Assembly (NCBI RefSeq): GCF_022655595.1
Contig: NZ_CP093379.1
Coordinates: 2,678,010-2,742,009 of the forward strand
Length of the DNA stretch: 64,000 nucleotides
Direction: 5' to 3'
From: Ignatzschineria rhizosphaerae
GTDB lineage: Bacteria; Pseudomonadota; Gammaproteobacteria; Cardiobacteriales; Wohlfahrtiimonadaceae
Positions 1 through 5,964 of the stretch are shown here, piece by piece. A program made the translations under genes and the position numbers. Numbering within the stretch: the first letter of the stretch is position 1; the number at the start of each line of letters is the position of its first letter. Under the pieces are notes generated by a model, which made no database searches, was not told where the DNA came from, and worked only from the letters and a program-made list of their open reading frames with translations.

Positions 1-812
1 GCCGTAATGTGAATAGTCAAGATACTGTACAAGCTACTCGCTTAAAACAGCTTTTAGAAGTTGCGGTAAAAGTTGCAGCAGGTACGCCGCCAGTTGAGTT
101 TGAGAAAGCACAATATGAGTGGGTTAAACAAAATCCTGCATTGGCAGCTTTAACAATTGGTGAGCAGTTAGCAAAAGCTCGTTTAGCGGATATGCTCAAT
201 GCGGCATTATCTTGTGCTGTTGCAGCGCTTACTAATAATAAAGATGTGGTAACGGATTTATCGACCGAGAAAGCATCGTTTAGAGCGTTAAATAAAGCAG
301 CTTCAAAGTTTGGAGATCGCTCTAATTCCCTTCGTGCTTGGGCGATGCACTCCTCTGTAGTACATGCGCTTTACGATAATGCGCTTACGAACGGCGAGCA
401 CTTATTCTCATACGATAGCGTGAACGTATCACGAGATCCTTTCGGTAAGTTGCTTGTTGTGACGGACTCAGACGCACTGATCAAATCCCAAGAAGATGGT
501 ACGTACAATGTATTGGGATTAGTTGAACAAGCGATTGCAGTTGCTGATAACAACGACTTTAACGCAGAACTTGTGGCAACAACGGGTAAAGAGAATATCC
601 AATACACCTATCAGGCTGAGTGGTCTTACAATGCCGGCATTCTTGGTTACTCATGGGATACCACTAAAGGCGCTTCTCCAACTGATGCGGCGCTCGCAAC
701 GCCTGAAAACTGGAAGAAGCACGCAACATCTAACAAGGATACAGCTGGTGTTCTTTTAATCGTGGCAGATGCTTTAGAAGATTCAGGCTTAGATGGTGGT
801 TTAGGCGACTAA
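1..812 (+). CDS. Phage major capsid (coat) protein, 5' end outside window
   Basis: The reading frame is open to the left edge: in-frame codons CGT and AAT precede the first possible start (GTG at 9), so the true start is upstream. The visible 267 residues include a block W-A-M-H-S-x-V followed about 35 residues later by D-P-F-G-K-L-L-V-V-T-D-S. That pattern (MHS near a helix, then a conserved G-x-x-V-V-x-D strand) is typical of siphovirus coat proteins. A terminator follows directly, and neck genes come next, as expected for a capsid gene at the end of the head module. Function is inferred from these motifs and position; a scaffold or other head protein is less likely. Confidence 0.6.
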   Translation, partial: RNVNSQDTVQATRLKQLLEVAVKVAAGTPPVEFEKAQYEWVKQNPALAALTIGEQLAKARLADMLNAALSCAVAALTNNKDVVTDLSTEKASFRALNKAASKFGDRSNSLRAWAMHSSVVHALYDNALTNGEHLFSYDSVNVSRDPFGKLLVVTDSDALIKSQEDGTYNVLGLVEQAIAVADNNDFNAELVATTGKENIQYTYQAEWSYNAGILGYSWDTTKGASPTDAALATPENWKKHATSNKDTAGVLLIVADALEDSGLDGGLGD

Positions 813-831
813 TCCAGTCAATTTTAAATTC

Positions 832-856
832 AAGGCGGCTTAGGTCGCCTTTTTTA
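832..856 (+). terminator. Rho-independent terminator after capsid gene
   Basis: AAGGCG and CGCCTT arms enclose a short loop and are followed by a run of six T. It separates the highly expressed capsid gene from the downstream neck genes. Confidence 0.75.
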
Positions 857-871
857 ATGAGGTAAATAAAC

Positions 872-1297
872 ATGACAAAAGAAACAAAACAAGAAACAAA
901 ATTTGAAAAGCGCGAATGGGCTAAAGGTGATCGCCCTGGTGCTTCGGACTTTAATCGTATTGAGGGCGGTATTGAGTCGGCTCATGAGCGAGTAGACCAA
1001 TTGGTACAGACAGTTAACGATAATGCGACTGCTCAAGCTCAGGCAAATTCTGTAGCGAATAATAACGCTCCTGAAGTAGAGCTTCCTGAACCTGTGATTT
1101 TAACTGTTGATGCAGAAGATCTAATTGAGCGAGTAAAGTTAATTCCAAAGCTTGAAGGTAAGGCTAGTGCGGCAGAACTGCAAAGGGCATTTAATGCTCT
1201 ACATGATGCTATTACAGGTGCAAGTACCCAAGAGAATTCGGAGGAAGATCCTGTGGAAGGCGAGGAATCCGAAGAGCGGGAAGAAGTTCAGGAATAA
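872..1297 (+). CDS. Phage structural protein, possibly head fibre or decoration
   Basis: 141 residues, ATG start with the ribosome site GAGG about 9 bases upstream. The N-terminal third is charged and contains D-F-N-R-I-E-G-G-I-E at about residues 29-38. This resembles the (D/L)-x-N-R-I-E-x-G-I motif found at the N-termini of several phage fibre and head-fibre proteins. It is followed by a heptad-like helix, a low-complexity A/N/Q linker and a very acidic tail (E-rich, residues 120-141). It lies between the capsid gene and the neck genes and is flanked by terminators on both sides, so it is probably a virion accessory protein. The exact role is not recognised. Confidence 0.45.
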   Translation: MTKETKQETKFEKREWAKGDRPGASDFNRIEGGIESAHERVDQLVQTVNDNATAQAQANSVANNNAPEVELPEPVILTVDAEDLIERVKLIPKLEGKASAAELQRAFNALHDAITGASTQENSEEDPVEGEESEEREEVQE

Positions 1298-1302
1298 ACA
1301 AC

Positions 1303-1324
1303 GGGGCGTAACAGCCCCTTTTTC
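1303..1324 (+). terminator. Rho-independent terminator
   Basis: GGGGC and GCCCC arms with a six-base loop, followed by a T-run. It sits between the putative fibre gene and the neck cluster. Confidence 0.75.
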
Positions 1325-1336
1325 TTAGGAGAAAGT

Positions 1337-1741
1337 ATGGATAGTTACGCAACGCTTGATTGTGCCAATGAGTATCACGAAAAGCGTCAATCAGCTTTGA
1401 TGTGGTCAATGCTTAGTGATGAGCAGAAGAATCAACGATTAGTGTCAGCAACAGACTTTATTGATATCAATTTCGAGTTTAAAGATGATTTGAACATCAA
1501 AGCAAAAGAAAGCGGAGAAGTTCCAAATCAGCTCGTTAATGCGACTTGTGAAGTGGCGGCGATGAATGAGCTTGTTATTGGTAAAACTCGTGATAAAGAT
1601 CGGGTAAAAGTCGATGTGATCGAGATTAATTACACGCCTGATAGTGGTTCTGCTTATTCAGATGGCATTGACCGTATTACTAAGATGCTAAAGGGGCTTC
1701 TTGCTCAATCGAGTGGGATTAGCTTTAAGGTGTACCGATGA
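1337..1741 (+). CDS. Head-tail adaptor of the DnaT-like phage family
   Basis: 134 residues with a good Shine-Dalgarno (TAGGAG) upstream of ATG. The pattern of Y-x-x-x-x-x-A-N-E-Y near the start, W-x-x-L-S-x-E-Q-K, then L-V-x-A-T-x-x-I-D-I matches the small phage proteins often annotated as putative DnaT-like ssDNA-binding protein, which act in position as head-tail connector (gp6-like) proteins. The gene is translationally coupled to the next (ATGA overlap at 1738-1741) and begins the neck cluster that runs without gaps to the tail tube. A real DNA-replication role is unlikely given this context. Confidence 0.55.
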   Translation: MDSYATLDCANEYHEKRQSALMWSMLSDEQKNQRLVSATDFIDINFEFKDDLNIKAKESGEVPNQLVNATCEVAAMNELVIGKTRDKDRVKVDVIEINYTPDSGSAYSDGIDRITKMLKGLLAQSSGISFKVYR

Positions 1742-2094
1742 CTTTTGATTATGACGAAATACTCACAATTGTTAATGATGCAATCCCTGAATTTGGCGTT
1801 GAATGTTCGGCTGTTTTAGAGATTGAAGGCGATTACGATCCTGAAATAGACTCAAGCTCAACAAAGCTCGAAACGAAGGGGTTTGCGGTAATCACTAACT
1901 TTAATCTTCGTGATAGCGATCAGAACAATCTGATTGAGGTAGGAGATAAGATCCTTTTGGCAATGCCTTCTTTGCAATTAGCGAAAGGCTCTATCGTCAC
2001 TGTTAACGGTGAAGAATGGAGAGTTGAAAATCCTAATCCAATTCAGCCGGCATCAACGATTGTTCTCTATAAGGCTCACGTAAGGAGGGTTTAA
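1738..2094 (+). CDS. Phage head-completion (stopper) protein
   Basis: 118 residues; start and stop overlap both neighbours by 1-4 bases (ATGA at 1738, TAATG at 2092), so it is tightly coupled. It is a small, mostly beta-strand protein with an acidic N-terminus and a central V-G-D-K-I-L-L-A block followed by V-N-G-E-E-W-R-V. That order is typical of stopper or head-closure proteins in siphovirus necks. Assignment rests on position (second gene after the capsid module, before an HK97 gp10-like gene) and on this fold-like pattern; no catalytic motif is expected or seen. Confidence 0.45.
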   Translation: MTFDYDEILTIVNDAIPEFGVECSAVLEIEGDYDPEIDSSSTKLETKGFAVITNFNLRDSDQNNLIEVGDKILLAMPSLQLAKGSIVTVNGEEWRVENPNPIQPASTIVLYKAHVRRV

Positions 2095-2447
2095 TGGGAA
2101 TTAAGGAGCAAATTGAAGCGGCAAAAAATGAAATTCTTTTAGAGGTCGAGGGTGACGTTAGAAAGGCGGCTTTACTCTTAAAGTCGAAGATCGAGCAGAA
2201 AGTGCCTGTTGATACTGGTGAGTTAAAAGGCTCTTGGAGTCTGATCGAAGAAACCCCTTACTCGTTCCAAGTCGTATCAAGTGCAGCTCATGCAACGATT
2301 GTGGAATACGGTCTTTTTACAACGTTAGTTGATGAGAAAACTGGACGAATGAGGGAGACACCTAAGACTCTTGACGGTTATTCCAAGCAAGCACCTAAAG
2401 GGTTCGCTCGTATAGCTATTCAAGAGGTAATCAATGAGTTTAAGTGA
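2094..2447 (+). CDS. HK97 gp10-family neck protein
   Basis: 117 residues. An N-terminal helix is followed by K-S-K-I-E-x-K-V-P-V-D-T-G-E-L-K-G-S, the hallmark P-V-D-T-G-x-L motif of the HK97 gp10 family, and then by a strand ending in A-T-I-V-E-Y-G, also conserved in that family. Proteins of this group join the head-completion complex to the tail during assembly. It overlaps the next gene by 14 bases (2434-2447), consistent with a fixed-ratio operon. Confidence 0.75.
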   Translation: MGIKEQIEAAKNEILLEVEGDVRKAALLLKSKIEQKVPVDTGELKGSWSLIEETPYSFQVVSSAAHATIVEYGLFTTLVDEKTGRMRETPKTLDGYSKQAPKGFARIAIQEVINEFK

Positions 2448-2823
2448 TATCAAGCAAGCTTTTGAGATCAAAGTTCGTGATTTTGCAAAGAAACATAGTC
2501 TTAGCGTGAGTTATGAAAACGTCCCTTATCAAGGCAAAGGCGAGTATTTAGAGTGCTCCACGCTTCCGATTAAACCTCACGTTGTCACGATGACTCATCA
2601 AGAGCATCAAGCAATCTTTCAAGTGAATTTCTACATGAAAGAGGGCGAATCAGCGAGACGATCTGATCGGTTAGTCGAAGAGTTCTCAAGTCTATTCAGC
2701 ATTGGCGACAAAATCAAAAGTGCAGAGATATTCGAGCCAGTTGAAGTATCCCCAAGTATTAAATCAAGCGGTAAGTATATGACCGCAGTATCAATTTATT
2801 TTAAGTTTAATAGAAAAGTTTAG
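2434..2823 (+). CDS. Tail terminator protein (DUF4128-like)
   Basis: 129 residues, starting inside the end of the gp10-like gene. Length, position before the tail tube gene and the pattern (long N-terminal helix, then E-N-V-P-Y-x-G, repeated V-x-F strands, and a final I-Y-F-K-F-N) fit the phage tail-terminator family often labelled DUF4128, analogous to lambda gpU. Such proteins form the ring that stops tail-tube growth and binds the neck. Family naming is from memory of similar gene orders, so medium confidence. Confidence 0.55.
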   Translation: MSLSDIKQAFEIKVRDFAKKHSLSVSYENVPYQGKGEYLECSTLPIKPHVVTMTHQEHQAIFQVNFYMKEGESARRSDRLVEEFSSLFSIGDKIKSAEIFEPVEVSPSIKSSGKYMTAVSIYFKFNRKV

Positions 2824-2831
2824 GAGTGAAT

Positions 2832-3293
2832 ATGAGTTCAACTTTAGTAGCAAAATCAAAACTGTTTATCAGTAAAACCACTTGCAATAATCTAGCAGAT
2901 AAACCGGAAGATTCAGAGCTTATCCAAATCGCATGCGGAGCGACTGGATTAGATATTCAGGTAGCGGCAGCTGATAAGTCAGATGAAACCACAATTTGTG
3001 ATGGCAGCCCAAAATCTAAAAAAGGCTTTCCTGGTGAGAGTACGGGAACTCTCCCGATGCTTTACTCCTCAGATGAGGATAGCGCCTATGTGGCAGTTCG
3101 AAAGGCAGCAGAACTAGGAGATAACCGCTATATGCGATGGGAGTCTAATGAAGGTGGTGGCGAAGAATTTATTGCTTATGTAGATTCGCATAACTTTGGG
3201 CTTCAACTTAAGGGAATCGTCACAGCAAGCATGAGCCTCGTTATCAACGAAGGGCCAGAACAAATCACAATTCCAGCAAGTTTAGGAGAGTAA
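2832..3293 (+). CDS. Major tail (tube) protein
   Basis: 153 residues. I place the start at ATG 2832 because AGGAG (2822-2826) lies five bases upstream; the in-frame GTG at 2826 overlaps that ribosome site and is unlikely. The protein lies exactly where siphoviruses encode the tail tube subunit, just before the tail chaperone pair, and has the usual size and beta-rich composition: a long acidic loop (D-K-S-D-E-T-T-I-C-D-G) followed by K-G-F-P-G-E-S-T-G-T-L and a C-terminal F-G-L-Q-L-K-G-I-V-T strand. It would polymerise into the tail tube around the tape measure protein. Confidence 0.65.
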   Translation: MSSTLVAKSKLFISKTTCNNLADKPEDSELIQIACGATGLDIQVAAADKSDETTICDGSPKSKKGFPGESTGTLPMLYSSDEDSAYVAVRKAAELGDNRYMRWESNEGGGEEFIAYVDSHNFGLQLKGIVTASMSLVINEGPEQITIPASLGE

Positions 3294-3297
3294 GAAA

Positions 3298-3726
3298 ATG
3301 AATTTAATGAATTACAGTAAAGACAAGTTTGAAAAATCGCAAAAGATGGAGGTGTTATACCCAACAGGAGCAAAAAGCGGTGGGGTTATTTATATCCGAT
3401 CTCTGAAGTCTAAAGCTGTGCAAACCAAGATTGACGAGATTGCAAAGCTAAATAATCAAGTGAAAGCTCAAGGGGTAGGAGCGGCGGTAGATAATGATAT
3501 CGAAATAGCATGTGAGATTGTCGATAGTATTGATGGGTTTACTATCGAAGAAGCAGATAACACGATCGGTTTTGAGTTGTCTGATGGGAATAAAATCGTC
3601 TCTACTCGTGAGAATATTAAGCTGCTCTTGGAGAATTTCCCGTTTATCAGAAGCCAAATTGCAGTTAAGGCACAAGATGATAATTTTTTTTACAAGAGCT
3701 CAGAGACAGAGCAAAAGACTGCATAG
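3298..3726 (+). CDS. Tail assembly chaperone, short form (lambda gpG-like)
   Basis: 142 residues, the zero-frame product ending at TAG 3724-3726. It follows the tube gene and precedes the tape measure region, the standard place of gpG. The sequence is acidic and helical, with a central D-N-D-I-E-I-A-C-E-I-V-D-S-I-D-G-F-T block like other tail chaperones of this class. Near its 3' end it carries an eight-T slippery run, allowing a longer G-T fusion. The short form is expected in large excess, coating the tape measure protein during tail assembly. Confidence 0.75.
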   Translation: MNLMNYSKDKFEKSQKMEVLYPTGAKSGGVIYIRSLKSKAVQTKIDEIAKLNNQVKAQGVGAAVDNDIEIACEIVDSIDGFTIEEADNTIGFELSDGNKIVSTRENIKLLLENFPFIRSQIAVKAQDDNFFYKSSETEQKTA

Positions 3727-4040
3727 AGTTCTATTTTAGACCTGTTGGGGAGAGTAAAGAAACTCTCTTTCAGCAGGTTTCAGCTACTGCCAAGCAGGTT
3801 GATAGCGATATAGGGGATCTAATAGATATTCCTGAAATTCCTCTTTACTATCAGCATGTATGGGCATGGTTTATCGACTTAAATCAGGCTCGGAGCAGTG
3901 GAGGATTTGGAGTTAATCCAATCTCGTATGACTCAATAGATGCCTACTTTCGAGTAATGAGCATTGAAGCAACCAGAGATGACATTCAGGCTTTAAAGAT
4001 ACTCGACTCGCTTTATCTTGAGGCGATATCAGAAAAATAA
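3298..4040 (+). CDS. Tail assembly chaperone frameshift product (lambda gpGT-like)
   Basis: Joined as 3298-3690 plus 3690-4040 by a -1 shift, giving about 247 residues. The -1 frame is open from the slip site through TAA 4038-4040. Its C-terminal part contains W-A-W-F-I-D-L-N-Q-A-R-S-S-G-G-F-G-V-N-P-I-S-Y, which matches the conserved W-x-x-x-x-L-x-x-x-R-x-x-G-F-G-x-N-P-I motif of tail chaperone T domains. In lambda, GT is made at a few percent of G and recruits tail tube subunits through the T domain. A conventional ORF caller would miss this gene entirely. Confidence 0.8.
3684..3690 (+). promoter_or_regulatory. Programmed -1 ribosomal frameshift slippery heptamer
   Basis: The heptamer T-TTT-TTT sits in exact phase with the upstream frame: AAT ends at 3684, followed by codons TTT 3685-3687 and TTT 3688-3690, and an eighth T follows at 3691. 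Slipping back one base leads into the overlapping frame that stays open to 4040. The downstream frame has no usable ATG, GTG or TTG start before its conserved part, so it can only be translated by frameshifting. Confidence 0.85.
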
Positions 4041-4064
4041 GGGATTCTTCGGAGTCCCTTTTTT
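4041..4064 (+). terminator. Terminator after the G/GT gene
   Basis: GGGA and TCCC arms around a TTCGG-containing loop, followed by six T. It ends the head/neck/tail-tube transcript and opens the accessory block. Confidence 0.7.
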
Positions 4065-4071
4065 AATACAT

Positions 4072-4114
4072 AAAAAAAGCGTTGTAGTGCGGCAAACACT
4101 CAACGCCTTTTGAT
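4072..4114. terminator. Bidirectional hairpin terminator
   Basis: GCGTTG (4079-4084) and AGTG pair with CACT and CAACGC (4097-4106). An A-run precedes the stem and a T-run follows it, so it could stop transcription from either side. A second terminator only 15 bases after the first marks a cassette boundary. Confidence 0.65.
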
Positions 4115-4196
4115 TGACTATGTGAAAAGGAAATCAATCAAATCTATGAATGATTATATGAAGAAACTAGGCAAAAGTCTAGAAATGGGAGTGAGT

Positions 4197-4340
4197 ATGA
4201 AAACTTCACTTGAAGGTAAGGCTTCTGAGAAAGCAGCAGGAAGAGCTATTTTGATCAAAAGTATAGGAGCCTCAATTATGTTTATTTGCTTTGGGATCAC
4301 GCCAGTACTATTCACCCTGATGTATTTCTTTAGAGGGTAA
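4197..4340 (+). CDS. Small single-span membrane protein, copy 1 of a tandem triplet
   Basis: 47 residues from ATG 4197, with GGGAG (4187-4191) five bases upstream. A longer in-frame start (4110 or 4147) is possible, but alignment with its two neighbours supports this start. The N-terminal part reads S-L-E-G-K-A-S-E-K and is followed by one hydrophobic helix of about 23 residues ending in F-F-R-G. It is clearly related to the next two genes. No known family recognised; a holin-like, membrane-stress or exclusion role is possible but unproven. Confidence 0.6.
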   Translation: MKTSLEGKASEKAAGRAILIKSIGASIMFICFGITPVLFTLMYFFRG

Positions 4341-4342
4341 GT

Positions 4343-4471
4343 ATGCAAGTGAAAATCGAAGGTAAGATGAGCGAAAAAGGTGCTTACAGGGTTGCGATGA
4401 TCCTAAACATAGGGATCGCTCTGTTCTTAGCTCTTGTTGGTACTGAGATATTAATCTGGGCTATGAAATGA
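4343..4471 (+). CDS. Small single-span membrane protein, copy 2 of a tandem triplet
   Basis: 42 residues, ATG at 4343 two bases after the previous stop and TGA at 4469-4471. It carries K-I-E-G-K-M-S-E-K at residues 4-12, then a single transmembrane helix (about residues 17-40) ending W-A-M-K. The start overlaps the ribosome site region of copy 1's end, and the stop overlaps the next start, so translation is coupled. It is too short for most gene callers. The shared N-terminal motif with copies 1 and 3 argues that it is a real gene. Confidence 0.6.
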   Translation: MQVKIEGKMSEKGAYRVAMILNIGIALFLALVGTEILIWAMK

Positions 4472-4614
4472 AGGTGTCAGTAAAGATCAACCAAAAGGCA
4501 TCAGAAGCAGATAAGAAAAAAGCTAAAACAATATTTTTTACGATGGCGGGCATTGGGCTCGCTTTTTTATTGAGTTGTATTTGTATCGGCTTGATGTTCT
4601 GGCTGATGAAGTAA
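4468..4614 (+). CDS. Small single-span membrane protein, copy 3 of a tandem triplet
   Basis: 48 residues; ATG 4468 overlaps the stop of copy 2 by four bases (ATGA). The N-terminus has K-I-N-Q-K-A-S-E-A, the diverged form of the E-G-K-x-S-E-K motif, followed by a lysine-rich stretch and a hydrophobic helix rich in G, C and I (about residues 22-45) ending W-L-M-K. The positive-inside charge pattern suggests the N-terminus is cytoplasmic. Function unknown. A terminator follows at 4637, so the triplet is a self-contained unit. Confidence 0.6.
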   Translation: MKVSVKINQKASEADKKKAKTIFFTMAGIGLAFLLSCICIGLMFWLMK

Positions 4615-4636
4615 CAGCTTTTTTAATGCAAAAAAT

Positions 4637-4671
4637 AAACCCCTTTTCGAGCGATATCGATCAGGGGTTTT
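4637..4671 (+). terminator. Terminator after the microprotein triplet
   Basis: AAACCCCT (4637-4644) pairs with AGGGGTTT (4663-4670), with internal TCGA repeats in the loop, then T-rich sequence. Confidence 0.7.
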
Positions 4672-4699
4672 AATTTAAATATGAATAAGGAAATTATAT

Positions 4700-5254
4700 A
4701 TGTTAAATGAAAATGTAGCAAATCAGACAAATGAAGTAGCGGAATTAGATTTAGTTTTTATCAGTGATAAAGAGGTTATGACGGATAGCTTGCTTATAGC
4801 AAGGAGATTTGAAAAGAGGCATGACTATGTTTTGCGGAGTATTTCCAAGCTACTTAAAAATAACGCTGGATTAAAAGGTCTCCCCACTTTTGAGGAGAGC
4901 TCATATTTGGATTCCCAAGGGAAAGTTCAGCCTAAATATCTCTTAACAAAAGATGCGATGATACTTCTAGTTATGGGGTATACCGGCAAAAAGGCAATGG
5001 AATTTAAAATTGATTACATTAATGCCTTCAATGTTATGTATGAACACATCAAAACCCAAGCCAGCTTACAAGATCGTCTATTTGCAGCTATGCAGGAAGA
5101 AGATGTTTCAGCGGCTAAAGGGAGTCTTGGCGGAACATTGATGCAAGAACGTAAAGTAGAGAAACCTATCCTTAGAGCCAAAATAGAAGACCTCATAAGC
5201 CTGATGCAGGGCGATATTGATTATAAATCTACTGATAACAAGAAAATCCACTAA
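4700..5254 (+). CDS. Rha-family phage regulatory protein
   Basis: 184 residues, AAGGA upstream of ATG. The N-terminal half matches the pRha domain: V-M-T-D-S-L-L-I-A-R-R-F-E-K-R-H-D-Y-V-L-R-S-I near residues 25-48, then F-x-E-S-S-Y-x-D-x-x-G-K-x-Q-P-K-Y-L-L-T-K-D, then G-Y-T-G-K-K-A-M-E-F-K-x-x-Y-I-N-A-F-N. Rha proteins are prophage or satellite regulators thought to act in place of, or against, host factors such as IHF. The C-terminal 70 residues are a charged helix specific to this copy. It lies in the accessory block rather than the early region, so it may act as an independent moron. Confidence 0.85.
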   Translation: MLNENVANQTNEVAELDLVFISDKEVMTDSLLIARRFEKRHDYVLRSISKLLKNNAGLKGLPTFEESSYLDSQGKVQPKYLLTKDAMILLVMGYTGKKAMEFKIDYINAFNVMYEHIKTQASLQDRLFAAMQEEDVSAAKGSLGGTLMQERKVEKPILRAKIEDLISLMQGDIDYKSTDNKKIH

Positions 5255-5271
5255 TTGATTGAGGTATTAAA

Positions 5272-5574
5272 ATGAAAGATATAAATCTAGAGTTAATGAA
5301 TGAGCCAAGAGAAAATGCCGGTGTAAAAAGGCTTCATGAGATTTTTTTAAGTGGCGGTGAGCCTACGAGTCAAGAGTGGGAAGATGGCTATGCTGATGCA
5401 GTATTCGAGTGGGAAAGGAGTAGCATGGAAGGGCTTGCCTTATTACGGGCTTTAAAGGTGCTAGATAAGGCTAACTTCGCTAAAGTTTGGAATCAATATG
5501 AGTCTATTTTGGCAGAGGAAATCGCTAAAAAAGTAGAGGAACTTGAATCAATCGAGGTTGAGGTTACCCACTAA
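5272..5574 (+). CDS. Hypothetical protein of the Rha cassette
   Basis: 100 residues, 17 bases after rha and probably co-transcribed. It is an acidic, largely helical protein with a W-E-D-G-Y-A-D-A-V-F-E-W-E-R segment near residues 42-55 and a C-terminal heptad-like helix (I-A-K-K-V-E-E-L-E-S-I-E). No signal peptide or membrane span. I do not recognise the family. Its pairing with a Rha regulator suggests a regulatory partner, but this is only context. Confidence 0.55.
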   Translation: MKDINLELMNEPRENAGVKRLHEIFLSGGEPTSQEWEDGYADAVFEWERSSMEGLALLRALKVLDKANFAKVWNQYESILAEEIAKKVEELESIEVEVTH

Positions 5575-5913
5575 CAAGAAAAGCTCAATTAAAAAGACCG
5601 TGGAGGACTGCACCAGTTTGTGCAGTCAGATTTGAAGCTGAGCAATTGCCCGATAAGCCGTCATTTATCCCGTAAGCGCAAAAATGCGTTGACGTTAGTC
5701 GTGATCCCGACCGACCTCTTGAGGCTCTATTTATCAGTGGTTTGAACTGGCGCAAAATCTGCACTAGTTGGGATACGGAAAGAATTAAGAATATGGATGG
5801 TCGGATAACTCTTAGTGAGGATTCGTTCTTGAAGATTAAATCAGAAATGAACGAGATTTCCAAAGCTGTATCGGAAGTCAAAAGTCTGATTTAAGTATTA
5901 ACAGTAAATATAT
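5575..5913. other. Gene-less stretch: inverted repeat plus a stop-interrupted reading frame
   Basis: No convincing intact gene. Forward frame 3 stays open from about 5562 to 5892 except for a single TAA (5672-5674, shortly after a P-S-F-I-P stretch) and has no good start. The part after the stop reads like protein, with S-R-D-P-D-R-P-L-E-A-L and a charged coiled C-terminus (E-M-N-E-I-S-K-A-V-S-E-V). This could be a decayed gene. A perfect 8-bp inverted repeat GACTGCAC/GTGCAGTC (5606-5613 and 5620-5627) could fold as an RNA hairpin or be an operator. A 98-codon reverse frame here lacks coding character. Confidence 0.4.
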
Positions 5914-5915
5914 GG

Positions 5916-5940
5916 ATAGCCCTGATTTAAGGGCTATTTG
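5916..5940 (+). terminator. Hairpin terminator before the GHKL nuclease gene
   Basis: ATAGCCCT (5916-5923) and AGGGCTAT (5930-5937) with a six-base loop. The T-run is short (TTTG), so strength is uncertain. The stem resembles those at 7888 and 8354. Confidence 0.6.
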
Positions 5941-5964
5941 TCGTTTAATTTAATTAGAGGTAAC

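Noticed and set aside
2826-2831. GTG start for the tail tube gene
   Set aside because: It lies in the Shine-Dalgarno of the better ATG at 2832.
4110-4196. N-terminal extension of the first microprotein from TTG 4110 or ATG 4147
   Set aside because: The region overlaps a terminator, and alignment with its two paralogues plus the GGGAG site support ATG 4197.
5585-5881. 98-codon reverse-strand ORF
   Set aside because: No convincing ribosome site and composition unlike neighbouring genes; the forward strand carries a more protein-like (though interrupted) frame.
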